Assembly (NCBI GenBank): GCA_964512095.1 | Contig: CAZEIH010000006.1 | Coordinates: 30,356-94,355 of the forward strand | DNA length: 64,000 nt | Source: DTU013 sp964512095 | GTDB taxonomy: Bacteria > Bacillota > Clostridia > Acetivibrionales > DTU013 | Reading direction: 5' to 3' | Shown here: in pieces, positions 7,956 to 16,891 of the stretch | Layout: each line of letters begins with the position of its first letter | Numbering within the stretch: the stretch's first letter is position 1 | Translations under genes and position numbers: made by a program | The notes under the pieces: model-generated | The model's input: the letters and a program-made list of their open reading frames with translations, nothing else | Told to the model about the DNA's origin: nothing | Databases searched by the model: none

Positions 7956-8965
7956 TTGTCGCCACCACCCTCCGGCATAACGACAAAGGCTGTGGGAACT
8001 GTCCTTTCACCCAGCTTGTCCGAAGGTTTATTTATAACCTTTCCATTATAGTACATTGTTGTAGATGAGCCTCCGTCAAGGTTTGCTGCATTTACTGCTC
8101 CATATTCCAGCAGAATATCCTGGACATCCCTGAGGGTGGCGCCAAAGGAATCCAGTGTACGTCCATCGATTATCAGGAGCAGAACCTCTCCTGTCTTTCT
8201 CTGTCCTATTGCAGTTCTGGGGGCTATGCCCCATCCGCCATCACCCTTTTTAATGGTAGGTTTCCCGTTAACTATGAGAGGTGGTCCAAAGCTCACTCCC
8301 TCCTTGACTCCATATTCCTTGAGCTGCTTCATTGTATGCTTACCCACTATGAGCATGCCCTCATCTGTGAAGGCAACTGTTTCCTGCTTTACATCCTTAC
8401 CCTCGTATTGGTCCATAACAACTTGGCCGTTGTGAATAATATATCCTAGAGGTGCACCCCCTGTGCCTGTCCAGCCTCTGTCCCAAAAGCCGCCTGCATT
8501 TATACCGGCAATCCCTCCATTGTTCTTCACTATACGGCTGGTAGTTTCGCCTGAATCCGGGAACATAGATGAATATCCCGCAACTATGCGGGTTGGATCA
8601 TGGACAATAATAAGCTTGCCCTCAAAGTCACCGCCTTTTATATTGAACACCTCTATTGTACTGTCGTGGGTATTTCCAAGCTCCAGCTTTTGGAGCTTCT
8701 CGCCTCCGTCAGTAGGGTCGATGGCATATGTGCCCCCAATAATTCTTTGGATGGCCTCGTCCGTTAGAAATATTCTAGCTATATACTGATGGTTTAGGGT
8801 ATTCCAGGATGCACCAACAAGAGTCGCTTTGACCTCCTCAAAGGGACCATAGAATATATAAAGCGGCATTGTAACCAATGCAAATATGAATTGAAACAGT
8901 AGAAATATTCCAAGGCGCCTTCCTGCTGATCGCGGCCGAGACGCCTTTTTAGCATTACTATTCAT
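7952..8965 (-). CDS. Phosphodiester glycosidase family protein (NAGPA/DUF2233)
   Basis: 337 residues with an N-terminal signal anchor (about 17-45) and a C-terminal NAGPA-like domain. Family features are AGINAGGFWDRGW, RTAIGQRKTGEVLLLIIDGR and NLDGGSSTTMYYNGKVINKPS. Related enzymes remove N-acetylglucosamine linked by a phosphodiester, and bacterial members are found in exopolysaccharide or wall-glycan loci. It should act outside the membrane. GGTGAGGT precedes the ATG. It is coupled to the downstream membrane-anchored protein. Confidence 0.85.
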   Translation of the reverse strand: MNSNAKKASRPRSAGRRLGIFLLFQFIFALVTMPLYIFYGPFEEVKATLVGASWNTLNHQYIARIFLTDEAIQRIIGGTYAIDPTDGGEKLQKLELGNTHDSTIEVFNIKGGDFEGKLIIVHDPTRIVAGYSSMFPDSGETTSRIVKNNGGIAGINAGGFWDRGWTGTGGAPLGYIIHNGQVVMDQYEGKDVKQETVAFTDEGMLIVGKHTMKQLKEYGVKEGVSFGPPLIVNGKPTIKKGDGGWGIAPRTAIGQRKTGEVLLLIIDGRTLDSFGATLRDVQDILLEYGAVNAANLDGGSSTTMYYNGKVINKPSDKLGERTVPTAFVVMPEGGGDK

Positions 8966-9058
8966 TTGACCTCACCTACATGGATATTCCAAAATAACTT
9001 TACTTTATTCTAATGGAATATGAAAACAAACGCAATGAAAGTTAGCGTATTGACATAA

Positions 9059-9505
9059 TCATGCAATACCAATGTTATCAAGACCTTTGTGCAATCCTTC
9101 GAAGACCATACCGGCAATGAACCATGCCGGGGCATATGCAAAGGTAATTAAGCCGTTTACGGCAAGAAAATCAGAATAGTACCAAGGGTACACTCCCAGT
9201 ATAGTGTAAAGCAACCAACCGCTGGCATATTCAATGCTCCATATGATTATAATCCAAAGAAGACCTCTCGCCATAAAGTGCCAGCCCTTTATGGCGTGAT
9301 GTATGGGTTCGAGAAATACAGCGCAACCATAAATGAAAAACATCCATATGTTTGATTGTCCAAGAAGTCTCAAATCTCCGCTAATTAACGAATGCGCCCC
9401 TGTCCATATAATCTCAATTCCCCACCCTACCAAGCCATAGAAAAAAAATCGTTTCAACATAACGTATACCTGCCAGTTATTTTTTGCTACCTTTAGTTTA
9501 AGCAC
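9059..9505 (-). CDS. CmpB-family (putative ABC transporter type IV) membrane protein
   Basis: A small protein with four predicted membrane helices and the pattern RFFFYGLVGWGIEIIWT ... GCAVFLEPIHHAIKGW ... RGLLWIIIIWSIEYASGWLL ... PWYYSDFLAVNGLITFAYAPAWFIAGMVFE (quoted in separate pieces), typical of COG4905/pfam06541. The biochemical role of the family is not established. The GTG at 9505 has no ribosome binding site; the ATG at 9460 (reading MLKRFFFYG) has GGCAGG about 8 nt upstream and is the better start, giving 133 residues. Confidence 0.78.
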   Translation of the reverse strand: MLKLKVAKNNWQVYVMLKRFFFYGLVGWGIEIIWTGAHSLISGDLRLLGQSNIWMFFIYGCAVFLEPIHHAIKGWHFMARGLLWIIIIWSIEYASGWLLYTILGVYPWYYSDFLAVNGLITFAYAPAWFIAGMVFEGLHKGLDNIGIA

Positions 9506-9533
9506 AATTAGGTATTTTAAAAGTGGTAATTTT

Positions 9534-9609
9534 TATCTATGGCTTCATTCATCGCCGACCTCTATAGGTCGATGATGAATGAAGACGAATTAAGTTAAGC
9601 GAATTTACT
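9534..9609. repeat. Dispersed palindromic element, copy B (partial)
   Basis: ATCTATGGCTTCATTCATCG, the CGACCTCTATAGGTCG palindrome, GATGAATGAAGACGAATTAA and a short GCGAATTTACT end. The TCAGGTGGAG/CTCCACCTGA hairpin is missing. It lies in the 320-bp gap between the CmpB-like gene and the phosphorylase. Confidence 0.7.
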
Positions 9610-9765
9610 GTTTCAATAAGCAACATTCCCGAAATTCAACATAGTTGTTGTAATACATTGGTATACTAATATGTACTTTACAGGTGCCTGGCAATAATTG
9701 ATTAAAATTTATTATACTATTACTAAAATGTGTTATTATTAATTGAACTTATATGCATATATTGG

Positions 9766-9795
9766 TTGCAATCATTATTTTGTGGTTAATATATT
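9766..9795 (+). promoter_or_regulatory. Candidate promoter of the glucan phosphorylase gene
   Basis: TTGCAA (9766-9771), an 18-nt spacer and TATATT (9790-9795), 33 nt before the start codon. Confidence 0.45.
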
Positions 9796-9828
9796 ATCAG
9801 CATAAAGACATTAAAATGGAGTGATTAA

Positions 9829-12432
9829 ATGAGACCAATAGGAAGAATTACCGTACCATCAGTAATACCAACCAGACTTGCAAGGCTTTCGGACATTGCC
9901 GGGAATCTTTGGTGGACTTGGAACTGCGAGGTTGTAGAGATGTTCAGTGCTATTGATTCTACACTTTGGACAGATACCGGGGCAAATCCATTAGCATTTT
10001 TACAAAAGGTTGATAGTAGCAGGCTTGAAGCTCTATCCAAGGATCAGGATTTTCTGGATATGTACGATAATGTTGTAACTAGGTTTGATGAATATATGTC
10101 TAATACCGACACCTGGTTTAGCAACACTTATCCGGATAAGAAGGAACACATGATAGCATACTTCTCTGCGGAATATGGCCTTAATGAGACCTTGCCTATA
10201 TATTCCGGCGGCCTGGGAGTTTTATCCGGCGACCACTGTAAATCAGCCAGCGACCTGGGCATACCCTTCACCGGTATAGGCCTGTTTTACAGGCAGGGCT
10301 ATTTTAACCAGCAGATAAGCAGCGAAGGCATTCAGCAAACTAGCTTCTCTACGCTAAATATTAGTGAAATGCCTGTAAGCCAAGTGGTTGATGAAAAGGG
10401 CAATCCCCTCCTCATAAACGTAGATTTTCCCGGCAGGACAGTTTATGCAGCAATTTGGCAAATAAAGGTGGGTAAAATCAATCTATATCTTTTAGATTCT
10501 GACGTACCGGCAAACATTGAGAATGACAGACACATAACCGCTAGACTATACGGAGGTGACCATGATACCAGAATACAGCAGGAGATACTCCTTGGTATAG
10601 GCGGAGTTCATGCATTAGAATTGCTTGGAATCCAGCCTACTGTTTATCATATGAATGAAGGACATTCTGCGTTTTTGTGCTTTGAAGTTATTAGAAAATT
10701 CATGAAGCAGCAAAACATCAGCTTCTATGAGGCAAAGGAGCTTTTGTCCTCGTCCTCTGTTTTCACTATACATACGCCGGTTCCTGCTGGTATTGATGTA
10801 TTCTACCACGATGCCATGGATATGTATTTTACAGCATACAGAGAATCCCTTGGCATCAGCAGAGATGAATTTCTTTCCTTTGGTCGTGATTCAGGTAACC
10901 CATACGGGTTCAACATGGCTGTGATGGCAATGAAGATGGCTTCGGGGAGAAACGGTGTAAGTAAGCTGCATGGAGCTGTTACAAGGCGCATGTTCAACCA
11001 TCTGTGGCCTGACGTACCTGTGGATGAGGTTCCTGTAACGCATGTTACGAACGGAATCCATACCCTTACCTGGTTGTCTTCGTCCCTAAGACGGCTGTTT
11101 GACAAATATCTGCCTAAGGGGTGGGAAAACCGACTTTACCAGCGTCAAGTCTGGGAAATGATAGAAAATATTCCGGATGAGGAACTTTGGAGGGAGCATT
11201 CCAGTCTAAAGAAAAGTATGGCTCAGTATATAAATAGCAGAATAAGAGCGGGACATATGGCCAGTAATACGGTAAAGCCTTGTAAACTGCTGGATCCTGA
11301 GGCATTGACCATAGGTTTTTCCAGGCGGTTTGCCACCTATAAACGTGCATCACTTATATTTAGAGACATACAGCGAATAAAGAGGTTGCTTAATAAACCT
11401 AATGCTCCTGTTCAGATTGTATTTGCAGGAAAAGCTCATCCAGCTGACAAGCCAGCTCAGGATGTCATTAAATTAATAAATGGTATTTCCGAGCAGGAAG
11501 GCTTCGAAGGAAAGGTTGTGCTTCTTGAAAACTACAATATGGCTTTGGCTCGCATACTTGTGCAAAGCGTTGATGTATGGCTCAACAACCCACGTATGCC
11601 TTTGGAAGCAAGCGGGACTAGTGGGCAGAAGGCTGGCTTGAATGGAGTTTTGAATTTTAGCGTTTTGGACGGCTGGTGGAGAGAAGGGTATAAGGGCAAT
11701 AACGGTTGGGCCATAGGCACAGAAACCGTATATACTAATGAAGTTTACCAGGATAATGCTGATAGTGAGTCAATGTATGAGGTGCTGGAGAAAAGCCTTG
11801 TTCCTCTGTATTACGACAGAGATGAAAATGGTATACCAAGGGGTTGGGTAAAAATGATGAAGGAGTCTATAATATCTCTTGCTCCATATTTCAGTACCCA
11901 CAGGATGCTTCAGGACTACACTGAAAAGCTTTATGTGCCTGCAATGAGCAATGCATGCAATTTATCAACAACAGCTCATACTGACTGTCAAATGATTATT
12001 CAGCTTGCACATTGGAAGAAGCACGTATACGACAACTGGCACGCTGTATCTGTCAAAGGAGCAGGCTGCCGAACTGCAAGCAGGTGCGGAGCAGGTGGCG
12101 AAGGCGTGATGCCAGTTACTGCAGGCTGCGATCTTCAGTCAGCCCCGGGTACAGAAATTACACTGGATGCCATGGTTCATCTTGGCCCACTGAAACCCGA
12201 GGATCTTACTGTAGAGCTTTACTACGGTTGCATCGGCGATAACGGTGAAATCAAAAACGGTAAGCAATTGTCCACGCAAGTAATGGAAGAAAACGGTGGG
12301 GGCAATTATAGATATGCTGCAGAGCTTGTGCTTGCAAACAGCGGAGAGTACGGTTACCAATTTAGAGTATTGCCCTCTCACCCGCTGCTTACAGACAAAT
12401 TTGAGCTTAGACTCGTAAAATGGGCTGAATAA
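9829..12432 (+). CDS. glgP: Alpha-glucan (glycogen/maltodextrin) phosphorylase
   Basis: 867 residues of the GT35 short-form type with an N-terminal DUF3417 region (residues 1-110: SDIAGNLWWTWN). It releases glucose 1-phosphate from alpha-1,4-glucans with phosphate. Visible motifs are YFSAEYGLNETLPIYSGGLG, YHMNEGHSAFLCFE, GFSRRFATYKRA and the PLP-lysine block EASGTSGQKAGLNGVLNFS. Starts at ATG 9829 behind GGAGTG. Near residues 745-775 there is a Gly/Ala/Cys-rich stretch (VKGAGCRTASRCGAGGEG) that does not look like family sequence and is bounded by repeated GCAGGCTGC; it may be a small insertion. Glucose 1-phosphate saves ATP, as does the cellobiose phosphorylase further on. Confidence 0.93.
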   Translation: MRPIGRITVPSVIPTRLARLSDIAGNLWWTWNCEVVEMFSAIDSTLWTDTGANPLAFLQKVDSSRLEALSKDQDFLDMYDNVVTRFDEYMSNTDTWFSNTYPDKKEHMIAYFSAEYGLNETLPIYSGGLGVLSGDHCKSASDLGIPFTGIGLFYRQGYFNQQISSEGIQQTSFSTLNISEMPVSQVVDEKGNPLLINVDFPGRTVYAAIWQIKVGKINLYLLDSDVPANIENDRHITARLYGGDHDTRIQQEILLGIGGVHALELLGIQPTVYHMNEGHSAFLCFEVIRKFMKQQNISFYEAKELLSSSSVFTIHTPVPAGIDVFYHDAMDMYFTAYRESLGISRDEFLSFGRDSGNPYGFNMAVMAMKMASGRNGVSKLHGAVTRRMFNHLWPDVPVDEVPVTHVTNGIHTLTWLSSSLRRLFDKYLPKGWENRLYQRQVWEMIENIPDEELWREHSSLKKSMAQYINSRIRAGHMASNTVKPCKLLDPEALTIGFSRRFATYKRASLIFRDIQRIKRLLNKPNAPVQIVFAGKAHPADKPAQDVIKLINGISEQEGFEGKVVLLENYNMALARILVQSVDVWLNNPRMPLEASGTSGQKAGLNGVLNFSVLDGWWREGYKGNNGWAIGTETVYTNEVYQDNADSESMYEVLEKSLVPLYYDRDENGIPRGWVKMMKESIISLAPYFSTHRMLQDYTEKLYVPAMSNACNLSTTAHTDCQMIIQLAHWKKHVYDNWHAVSVKGAGCRTASRCGAGGEGVMPVTAGCDLQSAPGTEITLDAMVHLGPLKPEDLTVELYYGCIGDNGEIKNGKQLSTQVMEENGGGNYRYAAELVLANSGEYGYQFRVLPSHPLLTDKFELRLVKWAE

Positions 12433-12495
12433 GTAACACATTTACAGGTGACTACCTGCATATAAATATGGCCCTATATCACTCCGGAGGATTGA

Positions 12496-13782
12496 ATGAG
12501 AACAAAAGGGTTACTGATTTTCTTAGCAATAATTTTTATTATAGCAATTACTCCTGTCTATTGTCTTGCGGTTCCCGAGGGAGCCGTAGACAATCAGGGT
12601 TATGGAGCGTCTTTAAGAATACCCGCTCCGGAAATCAGTGCACCCTCAGCCATCCTTGTTGAGGCTGATACCGGTCAAGTTATGTATTATAAAAACAGTG
12701 AAGCACCACTTCATATCTCTGCAGCAAATAAGCTTATGACTGTTTTAGTAGCTGTGGAAAACGCCAGCCTATCCTCCTATGTTACGGTAAGCTCTGATTC
12801 TGTGGATACAGAAGGTTCGGCCCTTAATCTTGAGGTTGGAGCAAAGTACCTGATGAACGACCTGTTACATGCAATTATGCTTACATCTGCTAATGATGCC
12901 GCAGTTGCAGTTGCTGAAAACGTTTCCTCTGGTGATATTGAAAAATTTGTTGATATGATGAATGAAACCGCCGAAAAGCTGGGAATGACCGAAACAAATT
13001 TTTCAAACCCTACTGGGCTATATGATGAGTCACAGTATACGACTGCAAAGGATCTTTCGCTCTTGATTAAGTATGCCATTAAAAATCCCCAGTTCAACAA
13101 CATATATTCTACAAAGGTTAAGCTGTGGTATGATTCCTCCAACAATCCAAAAATACTTACCAGCTCATACCAGATGTTCTGGTCGTACGACGGTTTACTT
13201 GGTGGGAAAATCGGCTACAACAACAAGGATCAGCAGTCAGTGGTAAGCACCGCAAACCGCAAGAATCTCAATCTTATCAGCATTGTACTCGATGCTCCGG
13301 AACAGGCTATGTATACTGATACAGAGGCTCTTTTTGATTATGGATTTAATAATTTCTGGAAGAGTACTCTGGTAAGTAAAAACGAAGTTATAAAGACTGT
13401 GGAATTTGAAGGACACCAGGTCAAGCTCGTTAGTCAGAGCGAGGTAATGTATATCCACCCTATAGGTGAAAGCTATATAAGTGAGTTTGAAGCAACAGCA
13501 ACTATCACTCCACCGTTGAAAAAGACGATTCCTGCAGGCAATGCAATTTATGTTCTGGATGATGGTACCGAAGTGAACATAAGTCTATTCCCTGAAAGTG
13601 AGATTGTACCTGTAGAGGACACAAAAACAAAAATACAGAAAAAAATTAACGAAAACAAGGATATATTCCTGATTGTAGCTTTGCTGGTAGTTATTGAAGT
13701 CATCCTGCTGCTATATAATATGGGTAAGCTGTTTGTGCGGCTTATATCCTTCTTGATCCAACGCGCTAAAAGCAAGGCATAG
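12496..13782 (+). CDS. DacF/PBP5-like D-alanyl-D-alanine carboxypeptidase homologue, catalytic serine absent
   Basis: 428 residues: signal peptide (1-27), peptidase S11 domain (about 45-300), a beta-rich C-terminal domain and a C-terminal membrane helix (about 390-412). The family trims the terminal D-Ala of wall stem peptides outside the membrane. The SxxK motif reads AANK in HISAANKLMTVLVAVEN; aligned on K-(L/I)MT, the nucleophile serine is alanine (codon GCA at 12721-12723). SxN is kept (LTSANDAAVAVAE) and KTG is changed to KIG (LLGGKIGYN). The protein is therefore probably not an active carboxypeptidase and may bind wall peptides or partners. It lies 63 nt after glgP, with GGAGG before the ATG. 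Confidence 0.85.
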   Translation: MRTKGLLIFLAIIFIIAITPVYCLAVPEGAVDNQGYGASLRIPAPEISAPSAILVEADTGQVMYYKNSEAPLHISAANKLMTVLVAVENASLSSYVTVSSDSVDTEGSALNLEVGAKYLMNDLLHAIMLTSANDAAVAVAENVSSGDIEKFVDMMNETAEKLGMTETNFSNPTGLYDESQYTTAKDLSLLIKYAIKNPQFNNIYSTKVKLWYDSSNNPKILTSSYQMFWSYDGLLGGKIGYNNKDQQSVVSTANRKNLNLISIVLDAPEQAMYTDTEALFDYGFNNFWKSTLVSKNEVIKTVEFEGHQVKLVSQSEVMYIHPIGESYISEFEATATITPPLKKTIPAGNAIYVLDDGTEVNISLFPESEIVPVEDTKTKIQKKINENKDIFLIVALLVVIEVILLLYNMGKLFVRLISFLIQRAKSKA

Positions 13783-13885
13783 TCAATTCGCCTCGCTCAG
13801 GGAGTCAGGTGGAGACTGAACCCCACCTGACCAAGGAAGATAATTAATTCGTAGATGTCAGCGTCTTGTGAAGACATAGATAATA
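13781..13885. repeat. Dispersed palindromic element, copy C
   Basis: Begins AGTCAATTCGCC overlapping the stop codon of the DacF-like gene and ends GAAGACATAGATAATA. The hairpin GTGGAGACTGAACCCCAC is present; the central CGACCTATAGAGGTC part is shortened. Confidence 0.8.
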
Positions 13886-13893
13886 GGGGCATT

Positions 13894-14772
13894 TCAGCTC
13901 GTAAAGGTTTCAGGCTGCTCGTCCTTTGAGCTTCTGCTGTTGTAAGACTTTCCCACCTGACGTTTCTTCTCATTTTCTATATATTTTAAAAGTACACTGT
14001 TAAGGTTCAGTACATCTGACATTTCATAGAAACCTGACTTTCTATATACAAACCTTGAAGCACGCATAGCCCCTGATGCAAAAGCCTTTCTCGAAAATGA
14101 CTGATGGGATATGCTAATCATATCCTCCTCTCCTGCAATATCCACCTCATGCTTTCCTACGATACCTCCGGCCCGCACAGCATTTATGGGTATACTGCCT
14201 GAATCTACATCGGTGCCTGATAACATTAGTGCTTTTTCAATTTCCCCGGCAATTTTTAGTGCTGTACCTGAAGGAATATCCTTTTTCTTGTTATGATGTT
14301 CCTCACTTATCTGAAAATCGTAGTTGTTCAATATGCTTGACGCTATATTGGTTAGAAGCATCATTACATTGACTCCCAGAGTAATGTTTGGGGCGTAAAC
14401 GATGCCGTTGTGGAATTTTTTCGTTAGAAGAAACAGCTTTTTCAATGATATTTTAGAGAAGCCAGTTGTTGCGATCACCATATTAACCCTTAGCTTGGAT
14501 AATATGACCGCATTTTTCATTGTGGCTTCATGATTTGAGAAATCAATAGCTATGTCCGGTTTAGTCTTGAATACCATTTCCTCTAGCTTGTCAGAGCCAT
14601 AAACCATAATACCCGTATCCCTGCAGCCAATTATCTCTCCTAAATCCTTGCCCTCCTTGGGACTTCCTGGACTGCATACTCCTGCAATCAACTTGAAATT
14701 CTCCTTCTCAAGCAAAACCTTAGCTACCTCGCTGCCTGTTTTGCCTAGACCGATAAGACATACCCGTATCAT
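13894..14772 (-). CDS. dapB: 4-hydroxy-tetrahydrodipicolinate reductase family protein
   Basis: 292 residues from ATG 14772, which has AGGAGG 7 nt upstream; a longer reading adds 13 residues without a ribosome binding site. It has the nucleotide-binding GLGKTGSEVAKVL near the N-terminus, IATTGFS, and the catalytic/substrate region SEEHHNKKKDIPSGTA matching the DapB E-HH-x-K-x-D-x-PSGTA pattern. DapB makes tetrahydrodipicolinate for lysine and diaminopimelate. The C-terminal ~25 residues are a charged extension beyond the family core. The gene lies some 430 nt downstream of a c-di-AMP riboswitch on the same strand, with no gene between. Confidence 0.85.
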   Translation of the reverse strand: MIRVCLIGLGKTGSEVAKVLLEKENFKLIAGVCSPGSPKEGKDLGEIIGCRDTGIMVYGSDKLEEMVFKTKPDIAIDFSNHEATMKNAVILSKLRVNMVIATTGFSKISLKKLFLLTKKFHNGIVYAPNITLGVNVMMLLTNIASSILNNYDFQISEEHHNKKKDIPSGTALKIAGEIEKALMLSGTDVDSGSIPINAVRAGGIVGKHEVDIAGEEDMISISHQSFSRKAFASGAMRASRFVYRKSGFYEMSDVLNLNSVLLKYIENEKKRQVGKSYNSRSSKDEQPETFTS

Positions 14773-15130
14773 CAATAAACCTCCTAGTATTAAAAAATTT
14801 TTGGTTCGCAAAGCAAAATGCTTTGCAATCAGACCCCACTATGAATCCATTCGAATGTACTCCCGCATCTCACGATTTGGATTATTTGGCACTACAGGCA
14901 ATACTTTATACTGGCTTTAGTCTGCATAATTTTGCATATTGCCTTACATATACCAGAGGTCGTTGAATGGCCATTGCTGAAAACATCAGAATATTTACAG
15001 CAACAGACCTATGTGGCTGATTAGAAGCTTCAAATCGGCAAAAAGTGACCTTAAGCTCCAATCGTTTTGGCTAGCCTAGCAAAATATTATGATAGATTAC
15101 CCGGCTACTGGAAATGAAACCTGAGAAAAT
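14773..15130. other. Non-coding stretch between the c-di-AMP riboswitch terminator and dapB
   Basis: No ORF with a ribosome binding site on either strand. If the riboswitch transcript is read through, this would be a 360-nt untranslated leader of dapB; otherwise it may be the decayed remains of the original target gene. Confidence 0.5.
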
Positions 15131-15158
15131 GACAAAAGCTACAGAGAAGCTCTGCAGC
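15131..15158 (-). terminator. Terminator after the c-di-AMP aptamer
   Basis: Minus strand GCTGCAGAG / CTCTGTAGC with a 3-nt loop, followed by TTTTGTC, placed some 45 nt after the aptamer as expected for a transcription-terminating expression platform. A smaller GCCACT/AGTGGC hairpin precedes it. Confidence 0.7.
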
Positions 15159-15204
15159 TTACGCCACTGGAGTGGCTATAAACAAGTTCATCATCTTCTC
15201 CTCC

Positions 15205-15392
15205 AACGCTTACGAGGTTAGCTGTCGGATTCGGATCGGATAGAGTTGACCCTACCAGCCTGTTTGATATGGCTGGATTCACCCCGTTAAAAGGCTTGAG
15301 ATTATGCCTTCACGCCCATCGACCATACTTGAGCCACCTATACGGTGACGTAGGGCCGATAATTGGTTCCCCCGCTCTATTGATTAAGCGCA
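15205..15392 (-). ncRNA. c-di-AMP riboswitch (ydaO/yuaA class)
   Basis: Minus-strand sequence shows the class signature in order: GCGCTTA (P1 5' arm), AGAGCGGGGGAACC, then GGGGTGAATC, GTAGGGT, and the highly conserved GAATCCGACAGCTAACCTCG, closing with TAAGCGT, which pairs with the 5' arm. An extra variable stem of about 90 nt lies between GGGGGAACC and GGGGTGAATC. The class usually turns genes off when c-di-AMP is high, typically cell-wall hydrolases and K+ or osmolyte transporters. Here the only same-strand gene downstream is dapB. Confidence 0.92.
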
Positions 15393-15465
15393 AAATAGAA
15401 CTATTCAATTAATAATAAGTAGGTTTCACTCACTTAGCAAAATACTAAAAGTATTTCACTACTCC

Positions 15466-15494
15466 ATTATATAGTATTTCCAAAGATACTGCAA
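15466..15494 (-). promoter_or_regulatory. Promoter of the c-di-AMP riboswitch transcript
   Basis: TTGCAG (15494-15489), 17 nt, TATAAT (15471-15466) on the minus strand; transcription would start near 15459, about 65 nt before the aptamer. Confidence 0.7.
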
Positions 15495-15760
15495 TAGAAC
15501 TGGTTTATTCAATTTTCAATGGGGCCAGACCCCCATACCCCCTCGCTACGGGCGAAATGAATTCGCCATACGCTACACTCCGTGCGCCACGCCTAAACGG
15601 GAGTTTGAACAACGTCGACTGGTCGCCCATGCATCCTGACTGGGAGATTGTACTCGCCACTGACAGCTTTTTCAATCGGTATCCCCCATTGTTCAACATT
15701 ATTCATTGGGTTCATGAGTCATACTTCTACTTAGTGATGCTTTTATGAAAGTCTCAATTA
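15495..15760. other. Non-coding stretch upstream of the riboswitch promoter
   Basis: Holds a GGGGTCTGGCCCC palindrome near 15520-15532 and no plausible gene; short ORFs here have no ribosome binding site or recognisable product. Confidence 0.4.
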
Positions 15761-15807
15761 TTACAAAAGAAAAACCCGCTCCCTGGGGGCGGATTTTTCT
15801 TTTGTAA
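15761..15807. terminator. Bidirectional terminator downstream of the SIMPL gene
   Basis: Near-perfect palindrome: TTACAAAAGAAAAA, a CCCGC/GGGCGG stem, then TTTTTCTTTTGTAA. U-tracts form on both strands, and it follows the stop of the minus-strand SIMPL gene by about 70 nt. Confidence 0.88.
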
Positions 15808-15878
15808 CTAATATATGCTGTATAATTCATTCCAGTGAACCAGTGCACTACACACCATAAGCTTAGTGTGCTATTTTC

Positions 15879-16637
15879 TTAATACTCGTATACTATACTT
15901 ACATTCGCTGAAATTTCCATTGTTCCAGCCTGGATTGGCGTTGTAGCATTGAACCCCTCCGCTGCCTTCATATCATAAACAGCGAAGTTGCTGAGAGGAC
16001 TATACCCACCACCTTCATTGACTGATATCGGTGCTTTCAAGGTTACTTCCAGTGCTCCAGCTATAGTATTTGCCTTTTTCTTTGCTGCCAGTACTGCATT
16101 CTTCAGTGCAGCATTGTAATAATCCTCATAATTGCTAATTCCAAAACTGATGCTGCTACTTGTGTTTACACCGCTGTCAGCGGCTGCATCAATGACACTA
16201 CCAGTCTTGTCTAAATCTCTCACTGTAACACTTACATTATTGTTGACAGTGTATCCTACTATATTACTTATACCGGTTTCCTTGTTGTAATCATATCTTG
16301 GGCTAATAGAATAATTCACTGTCTTGATATCATCTTCACTAATACCCAGTGCTTTTATTGAAGCAATTACCTTGTCCATTGATGTAGCGTTGGCCTTTTG
16401 GGCTACTTTTGCATCCTTGTCTTGAGAAACAACTCCAAGAGTTATAGTAGCAAAATCCGGAGAAGCACTTACCTTAGACTGACCTGTTACATTGATGGTT
16501 CTCTTTTCTGCTCCTTCTTCAGCAGCCTGTGTCGGTGCATTTACAAAAATGCCTAACACCGAAACAAATAGTGCCGCTGCGACAAGTACTAGTGCTACCA
16601 TCATTATCTTGTTTTTTGTCGAAAATATCTGTGTCAT
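15879..16637 (-). CDS. SIMPL-domain (DUF541) secreted protein
   Basis: 252 residues with an N-terminal signal anchor (about 12-32, MMVALVLVAAALFVSVLGIF) and the SIMPL domain: RTINVTGQSKVSASPDFATI, NATSMDKVIASIKALGISEDDIKT, NNNVSVTVRDLDKTGSVIDAA, ALKNAVLAAKKKANTIAGAL. Members are periplasmic or extracellular and have been linked to membrane or oxidative stress, but the molecular function is unknown. It has GGAGGT upstream of the ATG and appears monocistronic, ending at a strong bidirectional terminator. Confidence 0.88.
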   Translation of the reverse strand: MTQIFSTKNKIMMVALVLVAAALFVSVLGIFVNAPTQAAEEGAEKRTINVTGQSKVSASPDFATITLGVVSQDKDAKVAQKANATSMDKVIASIKALGISEDDIKTVNYSISPRYDYNKETGISNIVGYTVNNNVSVTVRDLDKTGSVIDAAADSGVNTSSSISFGISNYEDYYNAALKNAVLAAKKKANTIAGALEVTLKAPISVNEGGGYSPLSNFAVYDMKAAEGFNATTPIQAGTMEISANVSIVYEY

Positions 16638-16837
16638 GGTTACACCTCCAATAATTATTGAACGGTTAATAAAACGTATTGAATATAATACCTTTTAAAT
16701 CCGAATCCATTATATACTTAGACGAGCATATCGGCTAAAAGTTCCCTCCAACTATATAAAAGTCACGTTTTCAGCAAACATCTTATCTTAATACGCCATT
16801 TCTCCGTCTATCACGGCTCAATAGCCATTCTCGGTGT

Positions 16838-16882
16838 TCTAAACCGTCTCCGCCTGACTCCCTCAGCGAAGCGAATTGAATG
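16838..16882. repeat. Dispersed palindromic element, end fragment D
   Basis: CGCCTGACTCCCTCAGCGAAGCGAATTGA matches one end of the dispersed element, inverted. It lies just after the stop of the activase gene. Confidence 0.6.
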
Positions 16883-16891
16883 ACTGGCATG

